A stretch of 64,000 nt of DNA from Pluralibacter sp. (GTDB lineage Bacteria > Pseudomonadota > Gammaproteobacteria > Enterobacterales > Enterobacteriaceae). Under the pieces are notes generated by a model, which searched no databases, was not told where the DNA came from, and saw only the letters and a program-made list of their open reading frames with translations. The DNA is taken from positions 26,896 to 90,895 of the forward strand of contig NZ_JAFAGS010000052.1 in the NCBI RefSeq assembly GCF_019237635.1. The letters are read 5' to 3'. The position numbers and the translations under genes are program-made. Positions 13,081 to 24,208 of this stretch are shown in pieces (the stretch's first letter is position 1; every line of letters begins with the position of its first letter).

Positions 13081-14046
13081 ATGAAGCAGCAGGCGGGCAT
13101 TGGTATTCTTTTGGCTCTCACCACGGCGATGTGTTGGGGAGCGCTGCCAATTGCAATGAAACAGGTGCTGGAGGTCATGGAGCCTCCCACCATCGTGTTT
13201 TACCGCTTCCTGATGGCGAGTATCGGTCTTGGGGCCATTCTGACCATCAGAGGTAAGCTGCCGCCGCTACAGCTGTTCCGTAAGCCTCGCTGGCTGGTGT
13301 TGTTGGCGATCGCGACAGGCGGGCTGTTCGGCAACTTTATTCTGTTCAGCTCTTCCCTGCAGTATCTCAACCCAACGGCGTCACAGGTGATAGGTCAACT
13401 CTCACCCGTGGGGATGATGGTGGCAAGCGTCGTCATTCTTAAAGAGAAGATGCGCGGAACCCAAATTGTGGGTGCGATGATGTTGCTCTGCGGCATGGTG
13501 ATGTTCTTTAACACCAGCCTGATAGAGATTTTTACCCGCCTGACCGATTACACATGGGGCGTCATTTTCGGCGTCGGGGCGGCGACGGTCTGGGTGACCT
13601 ATGGCGTCGCGCAAAAGGTGTTATTGCGCCGTCTGGCTTCACAGCAGATCCTCTTTTTGCTGTACACTTTATGTACGATAGCGTTGCTGCCGCTGGCCGA
13701 TCCGGCGAAGATTCAAGCCCTGAACGAGTGGCAGTTAGCCTGCCTCGTTTTCTGCGGTCTGAATACCCTGGTCGGGTACGGCGCGTTGGCGGAAGCGATG
13801 GCGCGCTGGCAGGCGGCGCAGGTGAGCGCGCTGATCACGCTGACGCCGTTGTTTACGCTGTTGTTTTCAGATTTGTTATCTGTGGCCTGGCCCGATGTCT
13901 TCGCCAGACCGATGTTGAACCTTTTAGGTTACCTCGGTGCGTTTGTCGTGGTTGCGGGCGCGATGTATTCCGCCATTGGTCATCGTCTGTGGGGACGGTG
14001 GCGTAAGCGTGAAGCGGTAGTACCGTTACCCCGCTCAGGCGAATGA
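13081..14046 (+). CDS. yhbE: EamA/DMT-family transporter YhbE
   Basis: This is an inner membrane protein of 321 residues with about ten hydrophobic segments arranged as two EamA repeats (residues about 5-140 and 160-295), the DMT exporter architecture. Its substrate is not known; family members export amino acids, metabolites or drugs. The C-terminus is basic (RLWGRWRKRE). It lies 95 bp after rpmA and 15 bp before obgE, and is probably cotranscribed with obgE as in E. coli. Confidence 0.92.
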   Translation: MKQQAGIGILLALTTAMCWGALPIAMKQVLEVMEPPTIVFYRFLMASIGLGAILTIRGKLPPLQLFRKPRWLVLLAIATGGLFGNFILFSSSLQYLNPTASQVIGQLSPVGMMVASVVILKEKMRGTQIVGAMMLLCGMVMFFNTSLIEIFTRLTDYTWGVIFGVGAATVWVTYGVAQKVLLRRLASQQILFLLYTLCTIALLPLADPAKIQALNEWQLACLVFCGLNTLVGYGALAEAMARWQAAQVSALITLTPLFTLLFSDLLSVAWPDVFARPMLNLLGYLGAFVVVAGAMYSAIGHRLWGRWRKREAVVPLPRSGE

Positions 14047-15234
<1,188 letters not shown>

Positions 15235-15253
15235 TTCTCTGCGTCTCATAACG

Positions 15254-15283
15254 AAAAGGCTCCCGTCGGGAGCCTTTTTTTTC
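15254..15283. terminator. Bidirectional terminator between obgE and dacB
   Basis: AAAAGGCTCCCGTCGGGAGCCTTTTTTTT is a perfect stem with A and T runs on either side. It can end both the plus-strand obgE and minus-strand dacB transcripts. Confidence 0.9.
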
Positions 15284-15285
15284 GC

Positions 15286-16719
15286 TTAGTTGTTCTGGTA
15301 AAGATCCTTGTACAACCGGCTTTCAAAACGCACCAGCGGGATACGTCGGTTGCGCTGATCGGCAGGTTCTACCGCATAACCCGACAGATACTGCACGAAC
15401 GCCATCCGCTGTCCGCTCGCCGTGGTGATGAATCCGGCCAGGTTGTAAACCCCTTGCAGAGAGCCGGTTTTCGCCGACACCTTACCATCGACCCCTGCCT
15501 GATGCAGACCCGCACGGTACTGCAAAGAACCGTCGTAGCCCGCCAGCGGCAGCATGGAAATGAAATCCAGCTGGCTGTCGTGCTGAGCGATGTACTGCAG
15601 CACCTGCATCATCGTCGCCGGTGCGATCAGGTTGTGGCGGGACAAACCGGAACCATCGGCGATGATGGTATTGCCCAGCTCAACGCCCGCCTGCTGACGC
15701 AGAATCTGCCGTACCGCATCGGAACCCGCTCGCCAGGTGCCGGGCACGCCAAAACGGGCATGGCCAATGGTGCGGAAGACCGTATCGGCAATCATGTTGT
15801 CCGATTTTTTCAGCATTACCTTCAGCAGGTCATGCAGCGGCGCGGACTGTTTGCTGGCGATAACCGTTCCAGGGTCGCCAGGAAGCGTCTGACGCAGCAG
15901 CGTGCCGGTCCAGGTGATGCCTGCCTGCTTGAGCTCGTCTTTGAGGATAGCGCCTGCATAGCTGGCGCCGTCCTGAATGGCGAAGGCCAGCGGCAGCGGG
16001 TCGGTGCGCTGCGGCAGGCAGCCAGTCAGCGTATAGCGGTTTAAGTCGCCGGGAACGACGTCCAGCTCACAGTACTGCGCATCGCCTGAGCCACGAGCCA
16101 GCGTGCGAACTTGGCTGAACATGGTGACCGGGTAATATGACGCCACGCGGATGAACGCCAGATCGCCCGGTTTTTGCGCGCTGTAGAGTGAAACAGAAAA
16201 ACAGTTACGATCGACAATAGCCGCTGCGGGCGGTGCGCTAAAACACTGGGTTAAGTCGTTCCACGGCCAGCCCGGAGCTTTATCGTGGCTGGCGAAAACG
16301 GAGGTATCAATCAGGATGTTGCCATCGATTTGCTGTACGCCCGACTTTTTCAGCACGGCGACCATATTGCGAAGATCCTGGCGTTTTAGCGTAGGATCGC
16401 CGCCAAAGCGTGCAATCAGGTCGCCTTTCAGGACGCCGCCATTCAGGCTGCCTTTGGTTTCAAGCGTGGTAGTGAAGCGAAAATCAGGGCCAAGCTGTAG
16501 CAGGGCGGCGAGGGCGGTGATCACCTTCTGGGTACTGGCGGGTAGCGCCATTTGTTGCCCGTGATAATCTATCTCCGGCGTCTGCGACCCGACTTTCTGC
16601 ACCATAAGGGCAAGGTTTGCGCCCGCGGGGAGTTGGTTAATATACTCCTCAACGTTCGCGGCCTGAACGCTAAATGCTAAACTGGTGGTCAATCCGATGA
16701 TAAATCTGGAAAATCGCAT
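15286..16719 (-). CDS. dacB: D-alanyl-D-alanine carboxypeptidase/endopeptidase DacB (PBP4)
   Basis: PBP4 is a periplasmic class C low-molecular-mass penicillin-binding protein that removes terminal D-Ala and cleaves peptide crosslinks. It has 477 residues. A 20-residue signal peptide ends SVQA. The catalytic SxxK is STQK at 62-65 (precursor numbering), followed by KSDN and KTG (SAKTGSLQG) motifs, with the inserted domains between SxxK and SDN. It ends 3 bp from the shared terminator and is divergent from greA. All three active-site motifs are intact; loss of this protein is known to induce AmpC in some Enterobacterales. Confidence 0.96.
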   Translation of the reverse strand: MRFSRFIIGLTTSLAFSVQAANVEEYINQLPAGANLALMVQKVGSQTPEIDYHGQQMALPASTQKVITALAALLQLGPDFRFTTTLETKGSLNGGVLKGDLIARFGGDPTLKRQDLRNMVAVLKKSGVQQIDGNILIDTSVFASHDKAPGWPWNDLTQCFSAPPAAAIVDRNCFSVSLYSAQKPGDLAFIRVASYYPVTMFSQVRTLARGSGDAQYCELDVVPGDLNRYTLTGCLPQRTDPLPLAFAIQDGASYAGAILKDELKQAGITWTGTLLRQTLPGDPGTVIASKQSAPLHDLLKVMLKKSDNMIADTVFRTIGHARFGVPGTWRAGSDAVRQILRQQAGVELGNTIIADGSGLSRHNLIAPATMMQVLQYIAQHDSQLDFISMLPLAGYDGSLQYRAGLHQAGVDGKVSAKTGSLQGVYNLAGFITTASGQRMAFVQYLSGYAVEPADQRNRRIPLVRFESRLYKDLYQNN

Positions 16720-16961
16720 AATCTCGCGCTAACAACCTGGAAACAAGCCGTCATACTACGGCGCATCGCCCTGTAAAGTAAACGATGACCCATAGTGAAC
16801 TTCAGGGTAAAATGCGTATCAAACAAAAAAATTGCTGCTGGCCTGGAATTTTGTGTCCGGGTCAGTTTTCTTTTTGCTTCTTTCCTGCCCACTGTGGCCC
16901 GGGAAGATAGCGGGGGCAGCGGTATGCTGCGCCTGAAGGAATGATGAAAGAGGTATAACTA

Positions 16962-17438
16962 ATGCAAGCTATTCCGATGACCTTACGTGGTGCCGACAAA
17001 CTGCGCGAAGAACTGGAGTACCTGAAATCCGTTCGTCGCCCTGAAATCATCGCCGCCATTGCCGAAGCGCGTGAGCACGGCGATCTGAAAGAAAACGCGG
17101 AGTACCACGCTGCGCGTGAACAGCAGGGCTTCTGTGAAGGCCGTATCAAGGATATCGAAGCGAAGCTGTCGAATGCGCAGGTTATCGATATCAGCAAAAT
17201 GCCGAACAACGGGCGCGTGATCTTTGGCTCCACCGTCACGGTGCTGAACCTGGACAGCGACGAAGAGCAGTCATATCGCATCGTGGGTGATGACGAGGCC
17301 GACTTCAAACAGAACCTGATCTCGGTTAACTCGCCGATCGCACGCGGTCTGGTGGGGAAAGAGCAGGACGACGTCGTTATCATTCGCACCCCAGGCGGTG
17401 AAGTGGAATACGAAATCGTTAAGGTTGACTACCAGTAA
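16962..17438 (+). CDS. greA: Transcription elongation factor GreA
   Basis: GreA inserts its coiled-coil into the RNA polymerase secondary channel and stimulates cleavage of backtracked RNA. It has 158 residues: N-terminal coiled-coil (1-75) with the tip acidic pair in [12 protein letters not shown], and the C-terminal FKBP-like domain (about 80-158). It is divergent from dacB across 242 bp. In E. coli that leader gives the small RNA GraL; the corresponding leader here is GC-rich and hairpin-prone near 16885-16935, but I cannot confirm an RNA gene. Confidence 0.97.
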   Translation: MQAIPMTLRGADKLREELEYLKSVRRPEIIAAIAEAREHGDLKENAEYHAAREQQGFCEGRIKDIEAKLSNAQVIDISKMPNNGRVIFGSTVTVLNLDSDEEQSYRIVGDDEADFKQNLISVNSPIARGLVGKEQDDVVIIRTPGGEVEYEIVKVDYQ

Positions 17439-17480
17439 TGCTGGCGTATCGCGTAAGCGTTACGACAATGTAAAGATAAG

Positions 17481-17506
17481 AAAAAGGCCGCATAGCGGCC
17501 TTTTAT
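17481..17506. terminator. Terminator after greA
   Basis: AAAAAGGCCGCATAGCGGCCTTTTATC is a compact stem flanked by A and T runs, able to act in both directions between greA and yhbY. Confidence 0.85.
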
Positions 17507-17590
17507 CAACGTCAAGAGCGTGGCATTTTGCTCGTCTGTTTGCGCAAATCCCTCGTTTTACACAGAAATCGTGTTTAACTGAGGATATTC

Positions 17591-17884
17591 TTAGCGTGGC
17601 AGCGAGATTTTTCGCTCTGCGGTCGGGCGATAAAGCACCAGCGTTTTACCGATGACCTGTACGTTACAGGCGCCGGTTTCGCGTACGATAGCTTCCACGA
17701 TCAGGGTTTTGGTTTCGCGGTCTTCAGAGGCGATCTTCACCTTGATGAGTTCATGGTGCTCTAACGCTTGTTCAATCTCGGCCAGCACCCCTTCGGTCAA
17801 ACCATTATTGCCAAGCATAACTACTGGCTTGAGCGGATGTGCCAGACCTTTCAGGTGCTGTTTTTGTTTAGTACTCAGATTCAT
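17591..17884 (-). CDS. yhbY: CRM-domain RNA-binding protein YhbY
   Basis: YhbY is a 97-residue single CRM-domain protein that associates with pre-50S ribosomal subunits. The CRM motif GNNGLT and the following helix are at about residues 25-35, with a basic surface on the RNA-binding face. ATG 17884-17882 (MNLSTKQKQHLKG) matches E. coli; the frame runs 13 codons further upstream without homology. It is divergent from rlmE, another ribosome-maturation gene, over about 120 bp. Confidence 0.94.
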   Translation of the reverse strand: MNLSTKQKQHLKGLAHPLKPVVMLGNNGLTEGVLAEIEQALEHHELIKVKIASEDRETKTLIVEAIVRETGACNVQVIGKTLVLYRPTAERKISLPR

Positions 17885-18006
17885 CGTATATTTTTGCTTA
17901 CGTTGGGATTGAAAACGGTTCATTCTACCGCCATCTCCCTAATATCGCCAAATTGCCGCGTCGAAATTTACGTCGCTGGACACGATGAACCCGGATGGAA
18001 TGTGAA

Positions 18007-18636
18007 ATGACAGGTAAAAAGCGTTCTGCCAGCTCCAGTCGCTGGCTCCAGGAACACTTTAGCGACAAATATGTTCAACAGGCGCAGAAAAAGGGGTTAC
18101 GTTCCCGTGCCTGGTTTAAACTTGATGAAATACAGCAAAGTGACAAACTTTTTAAACCGGGGATGACGGTCGTCGATCTCGGTGCGGCACCGGGGGGCTG
18201 GTCACAGTACGCGGTAACGCAGATCGGGGGTAATGGCCGCATCATCGCATGCGATCTTTTACCTATGGATCCTATCGTTGGTGTGGACTTCCTTCAGGGC
18301 GATTTTCGTGATGAATTAGTTCTGAAAGCGTTACTCGAACGCGTGGGTGATAGTAAAGTACAAGTTGTCATGTCAGATATGGCACCAAACATGAGCGGAA
18401 CACCGGCGGTGGATATCCCCCGCGCCATGTACCTGGTGGAGCTGGCGTTGCAGATGTGTCGGGATGTCCTGGCACCGGGCGGCAGCTTTTTAGTGAAGGT
18501 GTTCCAGGGCGAAGGTTTCGATGAGTATCTTAGGGAAATTCGCTCCCTGTTTACGACGGTTAAAGTTCGTAAGCCGGACTCTTCGCGTGCGCGTTCACGC
18601 GAAGTGTACATTGTAGCGACCGGGCGAAAACCATAA
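18007..18636 (+). CDS. rlmE: 23S rRNA (uridine-2552 2'-O) methyltransferase RlmE (FtsJ)
   Basis: RlmE methylates U2552 in the 23S A-loop on the assembled 50S subunit, using SAM. It has 209 residues. Motif [14 protein letters not shown] (about 58-70) binds SAM, and Lys38 (AWFKLDE) with Asp124 and Lys164 ([10 protein letters not shown]) forms the catalytic K-D-K triad expected for this family. It heads the rlmE-ftsH pair, heat-inducible in E. coli. A GCAGCTTTCGAAGCTGC hairpin (18654-18670) without a T-run sits between it and ftsH. Confidence 0.96.
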   Translation: MTGKKRSASSSRWLQEHFSDKYVQQAQKKGLRSRAWFKLDEIQQSDKLFKPGMTVVDLGAAPGGWSQYAVTQIGGNGRIIACDLLPMDPIVGVDFLQGDFRDELVLKALLERVGDSKVQVVMSDMAPNMSGTPAVDIPRAMYLVELALQMCRDVLAPGGSFLVKVFQGEGFDEYLREIRSLFTTVKVRKPDSSRARSREVYIVATGRKP

Positions 18637-18750
18637 CCGACGGATGCCGGACGGCAGCTTTCGAAGCTGCGGTTTGAATTTTGGCGGATATAGAGTAACC
18701 TGACGCTGTTATTAACACAGTTGTAATAAGAGGTTAATCCCTTGAGTGAC

Positions 18751-20685
18751 ATGGCGAAAAACCTAATACTCTGGCTGGTCATCGCAGTCGTGCTGATGTC
18801 CGTGTTCCAGAGCTTTGGGCCCAGCGAGTCTAATGGCCGTAAGGTGGATTACTCTACCTTCCTGCAGGAGGTCAATCAGGATCAGGTTCGCGAAGCGCGT
18901 ATCAACGGACGTGAGATCAACGTTACCAAGAAAGATAGTAACCGTTACACGACTTACATTCCGGTTAACGATCCGAAGCTGCTTGATAACCTGCTGACCA
19001 AGAACGTGAAAGTGGTTGGTGAACCGCCTGAAGAGCCGAGCCTGCTGGCTTCTATCTTCATTTCCTGGTTCCCGATGCTGCTGCTGATTGGCGTCTGGAT
19101 TTTCTTCATGCGGCAGATGCAGGGCGGCGGCGGTAAAGGCGCCATGTCGTTCGGCAAGAGTAAGGCGCGCATGCTGACCGAAGACCAGATCAAAACCACC
19201 TTTGCCGACGTTGCGGGCTGTGACGAGGCAAAAGAGGAAGTGGCCGAACTGGTGGAGTACCTGCGCGAGCCGAGCCGTTTCCAGAAACTGGGCGGTAAAA
19301 TCCCGAAAGGCGTCCTGATGGTCGGCCCTCCGGGTACCGGTAAAACGCTGCTGGCGAAGGCTATCGCCGGTGAAGCGAAGGTGCCATTCTTTACGATTTC
19401 CGGTTCTGACTTTGTGGAAATGTTCGTGGGTGTCGGTGCATCTCGTGTGCGTGACATGTTCGAACAGGCCAAGAAGGCGGCGCCGTGCATTATCTTCATC
19501 GATGAAATCGACGCCGTCGGCCGCCAGCGTGGCGCCGGTCTGGGCGGTGGTCATGATGAACGTGAACAAACGCTGAACCAGATGCTGGTTGAGATGGACG
19601 GCTTCGAAGGCAATGAAGGGATCATCGTTATCGCGGCGACAAACCGCCCTGACGTCCTTGACCCTGCGCTGCTGCGTCCTGGTCGTTTCGACCGTCAGGT
19701 TGTGGTTGGCCTGCCGGATGTTCGCGGTCGTGAGCAGATTCTGAAAGTACATATGCGTCGCGTACCGCTGGCGCCGGATGTCGATGCTGCGATTATCGCG
19801 CGCGGCACGCCGGGCTTCTCCGGTGCGGATCTCGCAAACCTGGTGAACGAAGCGGCGCTGTTTGCTGCACGCGGCAACAAGCGCGTGGTATCGATGGTTG
19901 AGTTCGAAAAAGCGAAAGACAAAATCATGATGGGTGCGGAACGTCGCTCCATGGTGATGACGGAAGCGCAGAAAGAATCCACCGCTTACCATGAAGCGGG
20001 CCATGCGATCATCGGTCGTCTGGTGCCGGAACACGACCCAGTGCACAAAGTGACGATTATTCCGCGCGGTCGCGCGCTGGGCGTCACCTTCTTCCTGCCG
20101 GAAGGCGATGCGATTAGCGCCAGCCGTCAGAAGCTGGAAAGCCAGATTTCGACCCTGTACGGCGGTCGTCTGGCGGAAGAGATCATCTACGGCGTAGAGC
20201 ATGTTTCTACCGGTGCGTCGAACGACATTAAGGTCGCGACCAACCTGGCGCGTAACATGGTGACCCAATGGGGCTTCTCCGACAAACTCGGTCCGCTGCT
20301 GTATGCAGAAGAAGAAGGCGAAGTTTTCCTCGGCCGTAGCGTCGCGAAAGCAAAACATATGTCCGATGAGACCGCGCGTATCATCGACCAGGAGGTGAAA
20401 GCGCTGATCGAACGTAACTACGGTCGCGCACGTCAGATCCTGAATGACAACATGGATATCCTGCATGCGATGAAAGATGCGCTCATGAAATATGAGACCA
20501 TCGACGCACCGCAGATCGACGACCTGATGGCGCGTCGTGATGTGCGTCCGCCAGCGGGCTGGGAAGATCCTGCTACGTCCAATAACTCTGATAACAACGG
20601 TACCCCGCGTGCGCCGCGTCCGGTTGATGAACCGCGTACGACCAATCCGGGCAACACGATGTCAGAACATCTGGACGACAAGTAA
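18751..20685 (+). CDS. ftsH: ATP-dependent membrane metalloprotease FtsH
   Basis: FtsH is the inner membrane AAA+ protease that degrades LpxC, sigma-32 and unassembled membrane proteins, linking this region to LPS balance. It has 644 residues: two transmembrane helices (about 5-22 and 99-120), AAA domain with Walker A GPPGTGKT near 192 and SRH near 310, and the zinc site HEAGH at about 414-418. ATG 18751 (MAKNLIL) is chosen; a TTG nine bases upstream (18742), better placed for the GAGG box, is an alternative start. The C-terminal tail (after about 600) is Pro/Asn-rich. Confidence 0.97.
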   Translation: MAKNLILWLVIAVVLMSVFQSFGPSESNGRKVDYSTFLQEVNQDQVREARINGREINVTKKDSNRYTTYIPVNDPKLLDNLLTKNVKVVGEPPEEPSLLASIFISWFPMLLLIGVWIFFMRQMQGGGGKGAMSFGKSKARMLTEDQIKTTFADVAGCDEAKEEVAELVEYLREPSRFQKLGGKIPKGVLMVGPPGTGKTLLAKAIAGEAKVPFFTISGSDFVEMFVGVGASRVRDMFEQAKKAAPCIIFIDEIDAVGRQRGAGLGGGHDEREQTLNQMLVEMDGFEGNEGIIVIAATNRPDVLDPALLRPGRFDRQVVVGLPDVRGREQILKVHMRRVPLAPDVDAAIIARGTPGFSGADLANLVNEAALFAARGNKRVVSMVEFEKAKDKIMMGAERRSMVMTEAQKESTAYHEAGHAIIGRLVPEHDPVHKVTIIPRGRALGVTFFLPEGDAISASRQKLESQISTLYGGRLAEEIIYGVEHVSTGASNDIKVATNLARNMVTQWGFSDKLGPLLYAEEEGEVFLGRSVAKAKHMSDETARIIDQEVKALIERNYGRARQILNDNMDILHAMKDALMKYETIDAPQIDDLMARRDVRPPAGWEDPATSNNSDNNGTPRAPRPVDEPRTTNPGNTMSEHLDDK

Positions 20686-20720
20686 GATCTCCGCCTTGGG
20701 ATATTCTGTCGTTACCTGTT

Positions 20721-20752
20721 AAAACCCTGGGGCTTGCCCCGGGGTTTTTCTT
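20721..20752 (+). terminator. Terminator after ftsH
   Basis: AAAACCCTGGGGC / GCCCCGGGGTTTTT stem followed by CTTTTCTCTTT lies between ftsH and folP. Confidence 0.8.
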
Positions 20753-20783
20753 TTCTCTTTAACGTTTTACCAGGGACATTGTC

Positions 20784-21632
20784 ATGAAACTCTTCGCTCA
20801 GGACACCACCCTCGATCTTTCTCATCCGCACGTCATGGGGATCCTCAATGTGACCCCCGATTCCTTTTCGGATGGAGGGACGCACAATCAGCTTGTGGAC
20901 GCTGTTAAGCATGCCAATCTGATGATCAACGCCGGTGCGACGATTATCGATGTCGGCGGGGAGTCCACCCGTCCAGGCGCCGCCGATGTGAGCGTGGATG
21001 AAGAACTTTCAAGGGTTATTCCGGTGGTGGAAGCGCTGGCTCAGCGGTTTGAGGTGTGGATCTCTATCGATACCTCAAAACCGGAAGTGATCCGCGAATC
21101 CGCACGGGCTGGCGCGCATATCATTAACGATATTCGTTCGTTAACTGAGCCCGGCGCGCTGGAAGCGGCAGCGGAAACCGGTTTGCCGGTGTGCCTCATG
21201 CACATGCAGGGTCAACCTAAAACCATGCAGGAAGCGCCGAAGTACGATGACGTCTATGAGGACGTCAATCGTTTCTTTATTGAGCATATCGCGCGCTGTG
21301 AGCAGGCGGGAATCCCAAAATCAAAATTGCTGCTCGACCCGGGGTTTGGTTTCGGTAAAAATCTTGCTCATAACTATGCGCTTCTCGCACGGCTGTCTGA
21401 GTTTCATCACTTCGGTCTGCCGCTGTTAGTGGGTATGTCGCGTAAATCGATGGTGGGCCAACTGTTGAACGTCGGTCCGTCCGAGCGATTGAGCGGCAGT
21501 CTGGCGTGCGCCGTGATTGCGGCAATGCAGGGCGCGCAAATTATCCGTGTCCATGACGTCAAAGAAACTGTAGAAGCGTTGCGCGTGGTGGAAGCCACAC
21601 TTTCCGGGAGGGAACACAAATACTATGAGTAA
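20784..21632 (+). CDS. folP: Dihydropteroate synthase FolP
   Basis: FolP condenses p-aminobenzoate with dihydropterin pyrophosphate to make dihydropteroate; it is the sulfonamide target. It has 282 residues with the TIM-barrel signatures [15 protein letters not shown] (18-32), [16 protein letters not shown] (about 51-66), and [10 protein letters not shown] near 220. No insertion is seen in the Phe28/Pro64 loops linked to resistance. Its end overlaps glmM by 8 bp, so the two are translationally coupled. Confidence 0.97.
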   Translation: MKLFAQDTTLDLSHPHVMGILNVTPDSFSDGGTHNQLVDAVKHANLMINAGATIIDVGGESTRPGAADVSVDEELSRVIPVVEALAQRFEVWISIDTSKPEVIRESARAGAHIINDIRSLTEPGALEAAAETGLPVCLMHMQGQPKTMQEAPKYDDVYEDVNRFFIEHIARCEQAGIPKSKLLLDPGFGFGKNLAHNYALLARLSEFHHFGLPLLVGMSRKSMVGQLLNVGPSERLSGSLACAVIAAMQGAQIIRVHDVKETVEALRVVEATLSGREHKYYE

Positions 21633-22962
21633 CCGTAAATATTTTGGCACCGATGGGATCCGCGGTCGTGTTGGCGATGCCCCTATTACCCCTGATTTTG
21701 TTCTTAAACTGGGTTGGGCCGCCGGGAAGGTTCTGGCCCGTCACGGTTCTCGTAAGGTCATTATCGGTAAAGATACGCGTATATCCGGCTATATGCTGGA
21801 ATCCGCGCTTGAAGCGGGCCTCGCGGCGGCCGGTTTGTCTGCCTCTTTTACGGGCCCGATGCCAACGCCTGCCGTTGCTTACCTGACGCGTGCTTTCCGT
21901 GCGGAAGCCGGGATAGTTATCTCTGCTTCACACAATCCGTTCTACGATAACGGCATTAAGTTCTTCTCTACCGAAGGCACTAAGCTTCCGGATGACATCG
22001 AAAAAGCGATTGAGGATGAGCTGGAAAAAGAGATCAGCTGTGTTGATTCTGCCGAGTTAGGCAAAGCCAACCGCATCGTTGATGCTGCTGGTCGCTATAT
22101 CGAATTCTGTAAAGGCACCTTCCCGAATGAATTAGATCTCAACGATCTGAAAATTGTGCTCGATTGCGCCAACGGCGCCACCTACCACATCGCGCCGAAT
22201 GTTTTTCGCGAGCTGGGCGCTAAAGTTATCACGATCGGCTGTGAGCCGAACGGCGTTAACATCAATGAAGAGGTGGGGGCAACGGATGTACGGGCCCTTC
22301 AGGCGCGCGTGCTGGCGGAAAAGGCCCATCTGGGTATCGCCTATGACGGTGACGGCGACCGCGTGATTATGGTTGACCACGAAGGGAACAAAGTCGATGG
22401 CGACCAGATCCTCTACATTATTGCCCGTGAGGCTCTGCGCCAGGGGCAGCTGCGCGGCGGCGCGGTGGGTACTCTGATGAGCAACATGGGGCTCGAGCTG
22501 GCGCTGAAACAGCTGGGCATTCCATTTGCCCGCGCGAAAGTGGGCGACCGCTACGTGCTTGAAAAACTGCAGGAAAAAGGCTGGCGCATCGGCGCGGAAA
22601 ACTCCGGCCATGTGATTTTGCTGGATCAAACCACTACCGGCGACGGTATTGTCGCGAGTTTGCAGGTCGTTGCCGCGATGGCCCGCAATCATATGACCCT
22701 GCATGATCTGTGCAGCGGTATGAAAATGTTCCCGCAGGTATTAGTGAATGTTCGCTACCAGAACAGCACAGACAACCCGCTGGAGCATGAGAGCGTGAAA
22801 ACCGTTACCGCAGAAGTGGAGGCCGCGCTGGGTAACCGTGGGCGCGTATTGCTGCGTAAATCCGGTACTGAGCCGTTGATTCGCGTGATGGTGGAAGGCG
22901 AGCATGAAGAGCAGGTCAATGCGTTCGCGCATCGTATTGCCGATGCAGTGAAAGCCGTCTGA
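21625..22962 (+). CDS. glmM: Phosphoglucosamine mutase GlmM
   Basis: GlmM interconverts glucosamine-6-phosphate and glucosamine-1-phosphate, feeding UDP-GlcNAc for peptidoglycan (MurA) and lipid A. It has 445 residues. The phosphorylated active-site Ser is Ser102 (ISASHNP), the Mg-binding loop is DGDGDR near 241-246, and the sugar-phosphate loop [12 protein letters not shown] is near the C-terminus. The start lies within folP. Confidence 0.97.
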   Translation: MSNRKYFGTDGIRGRVGDAPITPDFVLKLGWAAGKVLARHGSRKVIIGKDTRISGYMLESALEAGLAAAGLSASFTGPMPTPAVAYLTRAFRAEAGIVISASHNPFYDNGIKFFSTEGTKLPDDIEKAIEDELEKEISCVDSAELGKANRIVDAAGRYIEFCKGTFPNELDLNDLKIVLDCANGATYHIAPNVFRELGAKVITIGCEPNGVNINEEVGATDVRALQARVLAEKAHLGIAYDGDGDRVIMVDHEGNKVDGDQILYIIAREALRQGQLRGGAVGTLMSNMGLELALKQLGIPFARAKVGDRYVLEKLQEKGWRIGAENSGHVILLDQTTTGDGIVASLQVVAAMARNHMTLHDLCSGMKMFPQVLVNVRYQNSTDNPLEHESVKTVTAEVEAALGNRGRVLLRKSGTEPLIRVMVEGEHEEQVNAFAHRIADAVKAV

Positions 22963-22982
22963 TATCGCCTGTGAAGTGTCTG

Positions 22983-23010
22983 AAAAGGCGACAATAGTCG
23001 CCTTTTTATT
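22983..23010 (+). terminator. Terminator after glmM
   Basis: AAAAGGCGAC-AATA-GTCGCCTTTTTATT, a short perfect stem with T-run, ends the folP-glmM transcript. The bases from there to secG (23191) contain no gene I can see and presumably hold the secG promoter. Confidence 0.85.
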
Positions 23011-23191
23011 CGCCAAAAATGACGTCTTTGCTGTTTTTTTCCGCAGTTGATACAATAGCGCTAAATTGCCCTTGCGAAGCCCATTCGCTTTGGTTAGTAT
23101 TCACACCCGCTTCAGTGGGAAACGTTAACGCCTCCCGCTTTATTGGTCGAAGCAATTGGTATGCAGTAATGCTGCAAGGAACAGGTTGATT

Positions 23192-23521
23192 ATGTACGAA
23201 GCTCTTCTTGTCGTTTTCCTTATTGTTGCGATTGGCCTCGTAGGTCTGATTATGCTGCAGCAGGGTAAAGGCGCTGATATGGGAGCCTCCTTCGGAGCAG
23301 GCGCATCCGCTACGCTGTTTGGTTCAAGTGGTTCTGGTAACTTCATGACCCGCATGACCGCGATTCTGGCGACGCTGTTCTTCATCATCAGTCTGGCATT
23401 GGGCAATATCAATACCAATAAGACGAATAAAGGAAGCGAGTGGGAAAATCTGACTGCACCGAAATCGGAGCAGACTCAGCCAGTAGCGCCGGCGCAGCCG
23501 AGCAGCGATATCCCGCACTAA
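23192..23521 (+). CDS. secG: Preprotein translocase subunit SecG
   Basis: SecG is the auxiliary membrane subunit of SecYEG that assists SecA-driven translocation. It has 109 residues with two transmembrane helices (about 2-22 and 52-73) joined by the conserved cytoplasmic Gly/Ala-rich loop [16 protein letters not shown]. The C-terminus is polar with Pro/Gln. ATG 23192 (MYEALL) gives the E. coli-like start. leuU follows after 13 bp, so it is cotranscribed. Confidence 0.96.
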   Translation: MYEALLVVFLIVAIGLVGLIMLQQGKGADMGASFGAGASATLFGSSGSGNFMTRMTAILATLFFIISLALGNINTNKTNKGSEWENLTAPKSEQTQPVAPAQPSSDIPH

Positions 23522-23534
23522 GCAGTAACTCTGT

Positions 23535-23621
23535 GCCGAGGTGGTGGAATTGGTAGACACGCTACCTTGAGGTGGTAGTGCCCGATTGGGCTTACGGGTT
23601 CAAGTCCCGTCCTCGGTACCA
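23535..23621 (+). tRNA. leuU: tRNA-Leu (anticodon GAG)
   Basis: This is a class II tRNA of 87 nt with encoded CCA. GCCGAGG and CCTCGGT form the acceptor stem; the anticodon loop TTGAGGT gives GAG, reading CUC and CUU. The variable arm is TGCCCGATTGGGCT and the T-loop is GGTTCAAGTCC. Its last 18 bases plus one are repeated exactly at 28535-28553. Confidence 0.97.
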
Positions 23622-23622
23622 A
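23604..23622 (+). repeat. 19-bp direct repeat, copy 1 (3' end of leuU; att-like)
   Basis: GTCCCGTCCTCGGTACCAA covers the T-stem end, acceptor strand and CCA of leuU. The identical 19 bases occur at 28535-28553 in the same orientation. Duplication of a tRNA 3' end is the usual footprint of integration by a tyrosine recombinase. Confidence 0.8.
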
Positions 23623-23630
23623 TATTTAAG

Positions 23631-23658
23631 AAAAAGACGTCGCAAGACGTCTTTTTTG
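23631..23658 (+). terminator. Terminator after leuU
   Basis: AAAAAGACGTCGCAAGACGTCTTTTTTG is a perfect 8-bp stem with tetraloop and T-run just past the tRNA, ending the secG-leuU transcript. Confidence 0.88.
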
Positions 23659-23763
23659 TTTTCCCGCCGTTTATTAATAAACAAATCTTCACTGGTCGGT
23701 GTCCCTGCAAAATCGATAAAGTCTGTGTCTATTTTTACGTCACTGATGCAGGTAAACGACGTC

Positions 23764-24171
23764 GTGAATATTTACAGAACTTTTATTATTGCCGGTGCAT
23801 TCGCTATTGCGGGATGCAGCAGCTCGTCTTCTTCTTTAAATACCGTCAATGAAATCAACGGTACCGCCGTTCCGGTTGTTCATGCGAATAACAGCGCGGC
23901 AGCGAGCACAGAGCAGGCATCCGTCACCTCATTTTACCAGGCGAACTCCCGGCAAATTTCTAAGCTTAGCTATTCGCTGAAAAGTGAATGGTTGCAGGAT
24001 GTAAAGCCAGCAGAAGTGCTCGACCCGAGCAGCGATGTTCACCATGTTTATGCGGCATTGTCGAAGTTGGAAGAAATGTCGGAGATGAACGAGATATACC
24101 GTAAAGATAATAATATCGAGGGATTAAAGGCAATTAATCTGGCGCTGAAGCCGTGGACGCTGAATGCCTGA
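23764..24171 (+). CDS. Small putative lipoprotein of unknown function
   Basis: I do not recognise this protein. From GTG 23764 it is 135 residues and begins with a textbook lipoprotein signal: MNIYRTFII, hydrophobic core, lipobox AIAG followed by Cys18 and a run of six Ser. The mature part is Ser/Ala-rich, then predicted helical (KLEEMSEMNEIYRKDNN). An ATG at 23746 is in frame and would add six residues including an Asp, less suited to a signal n-region. It is the only plus-strand gene between leuU and metY. The second residue after Cys is Ser, which predicts outer membrane sorting. Confidence 0.7.
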   Translation: MNIYRTFIIAGAFAIAGCSSSSSSLNTVNEINGTAVPVVHANNSAAASTEQASVTSFYQANSRQISKLSYSLKSEWLQDVKPAEVLDPSSDVHHVYAALSKLEEMSEMNEIYRKDNNIEGLKAINLALKPWTLNA

Positions 24172-24174
24172 GAA

Positions 24175-24199
24175 ACGGTTGCCGGAGTGCGGCAACCGT
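24175..24199. terminator. Hairpin between convergent lipoprotein and yfaZ-like genes
   Basis: ACGGTTGCC-GGAGTGC-GGCAACCGT forms a 9-bp perfect stem exactly between the two stop codons. The T-tracts are weak on both sides, so termination strength is uncertain. Confidence 0.55.
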
Positions 24200-24208
24200 A
24201 TGTCGCGA

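Noticed and set aside
16720..16961. GraL small RNA in the greA leader
   Set aside because: The leader is structured, but no clear internal terminator with T-run before greA was found on the plus strand.
18763..20466. Long open frame antisense to ftsH
   Set aside because: It mirrors codon bias of ftsH; the predicted protein is His/Arg/Phe-rich and low in plausible secondary structure, with no family resemblance.
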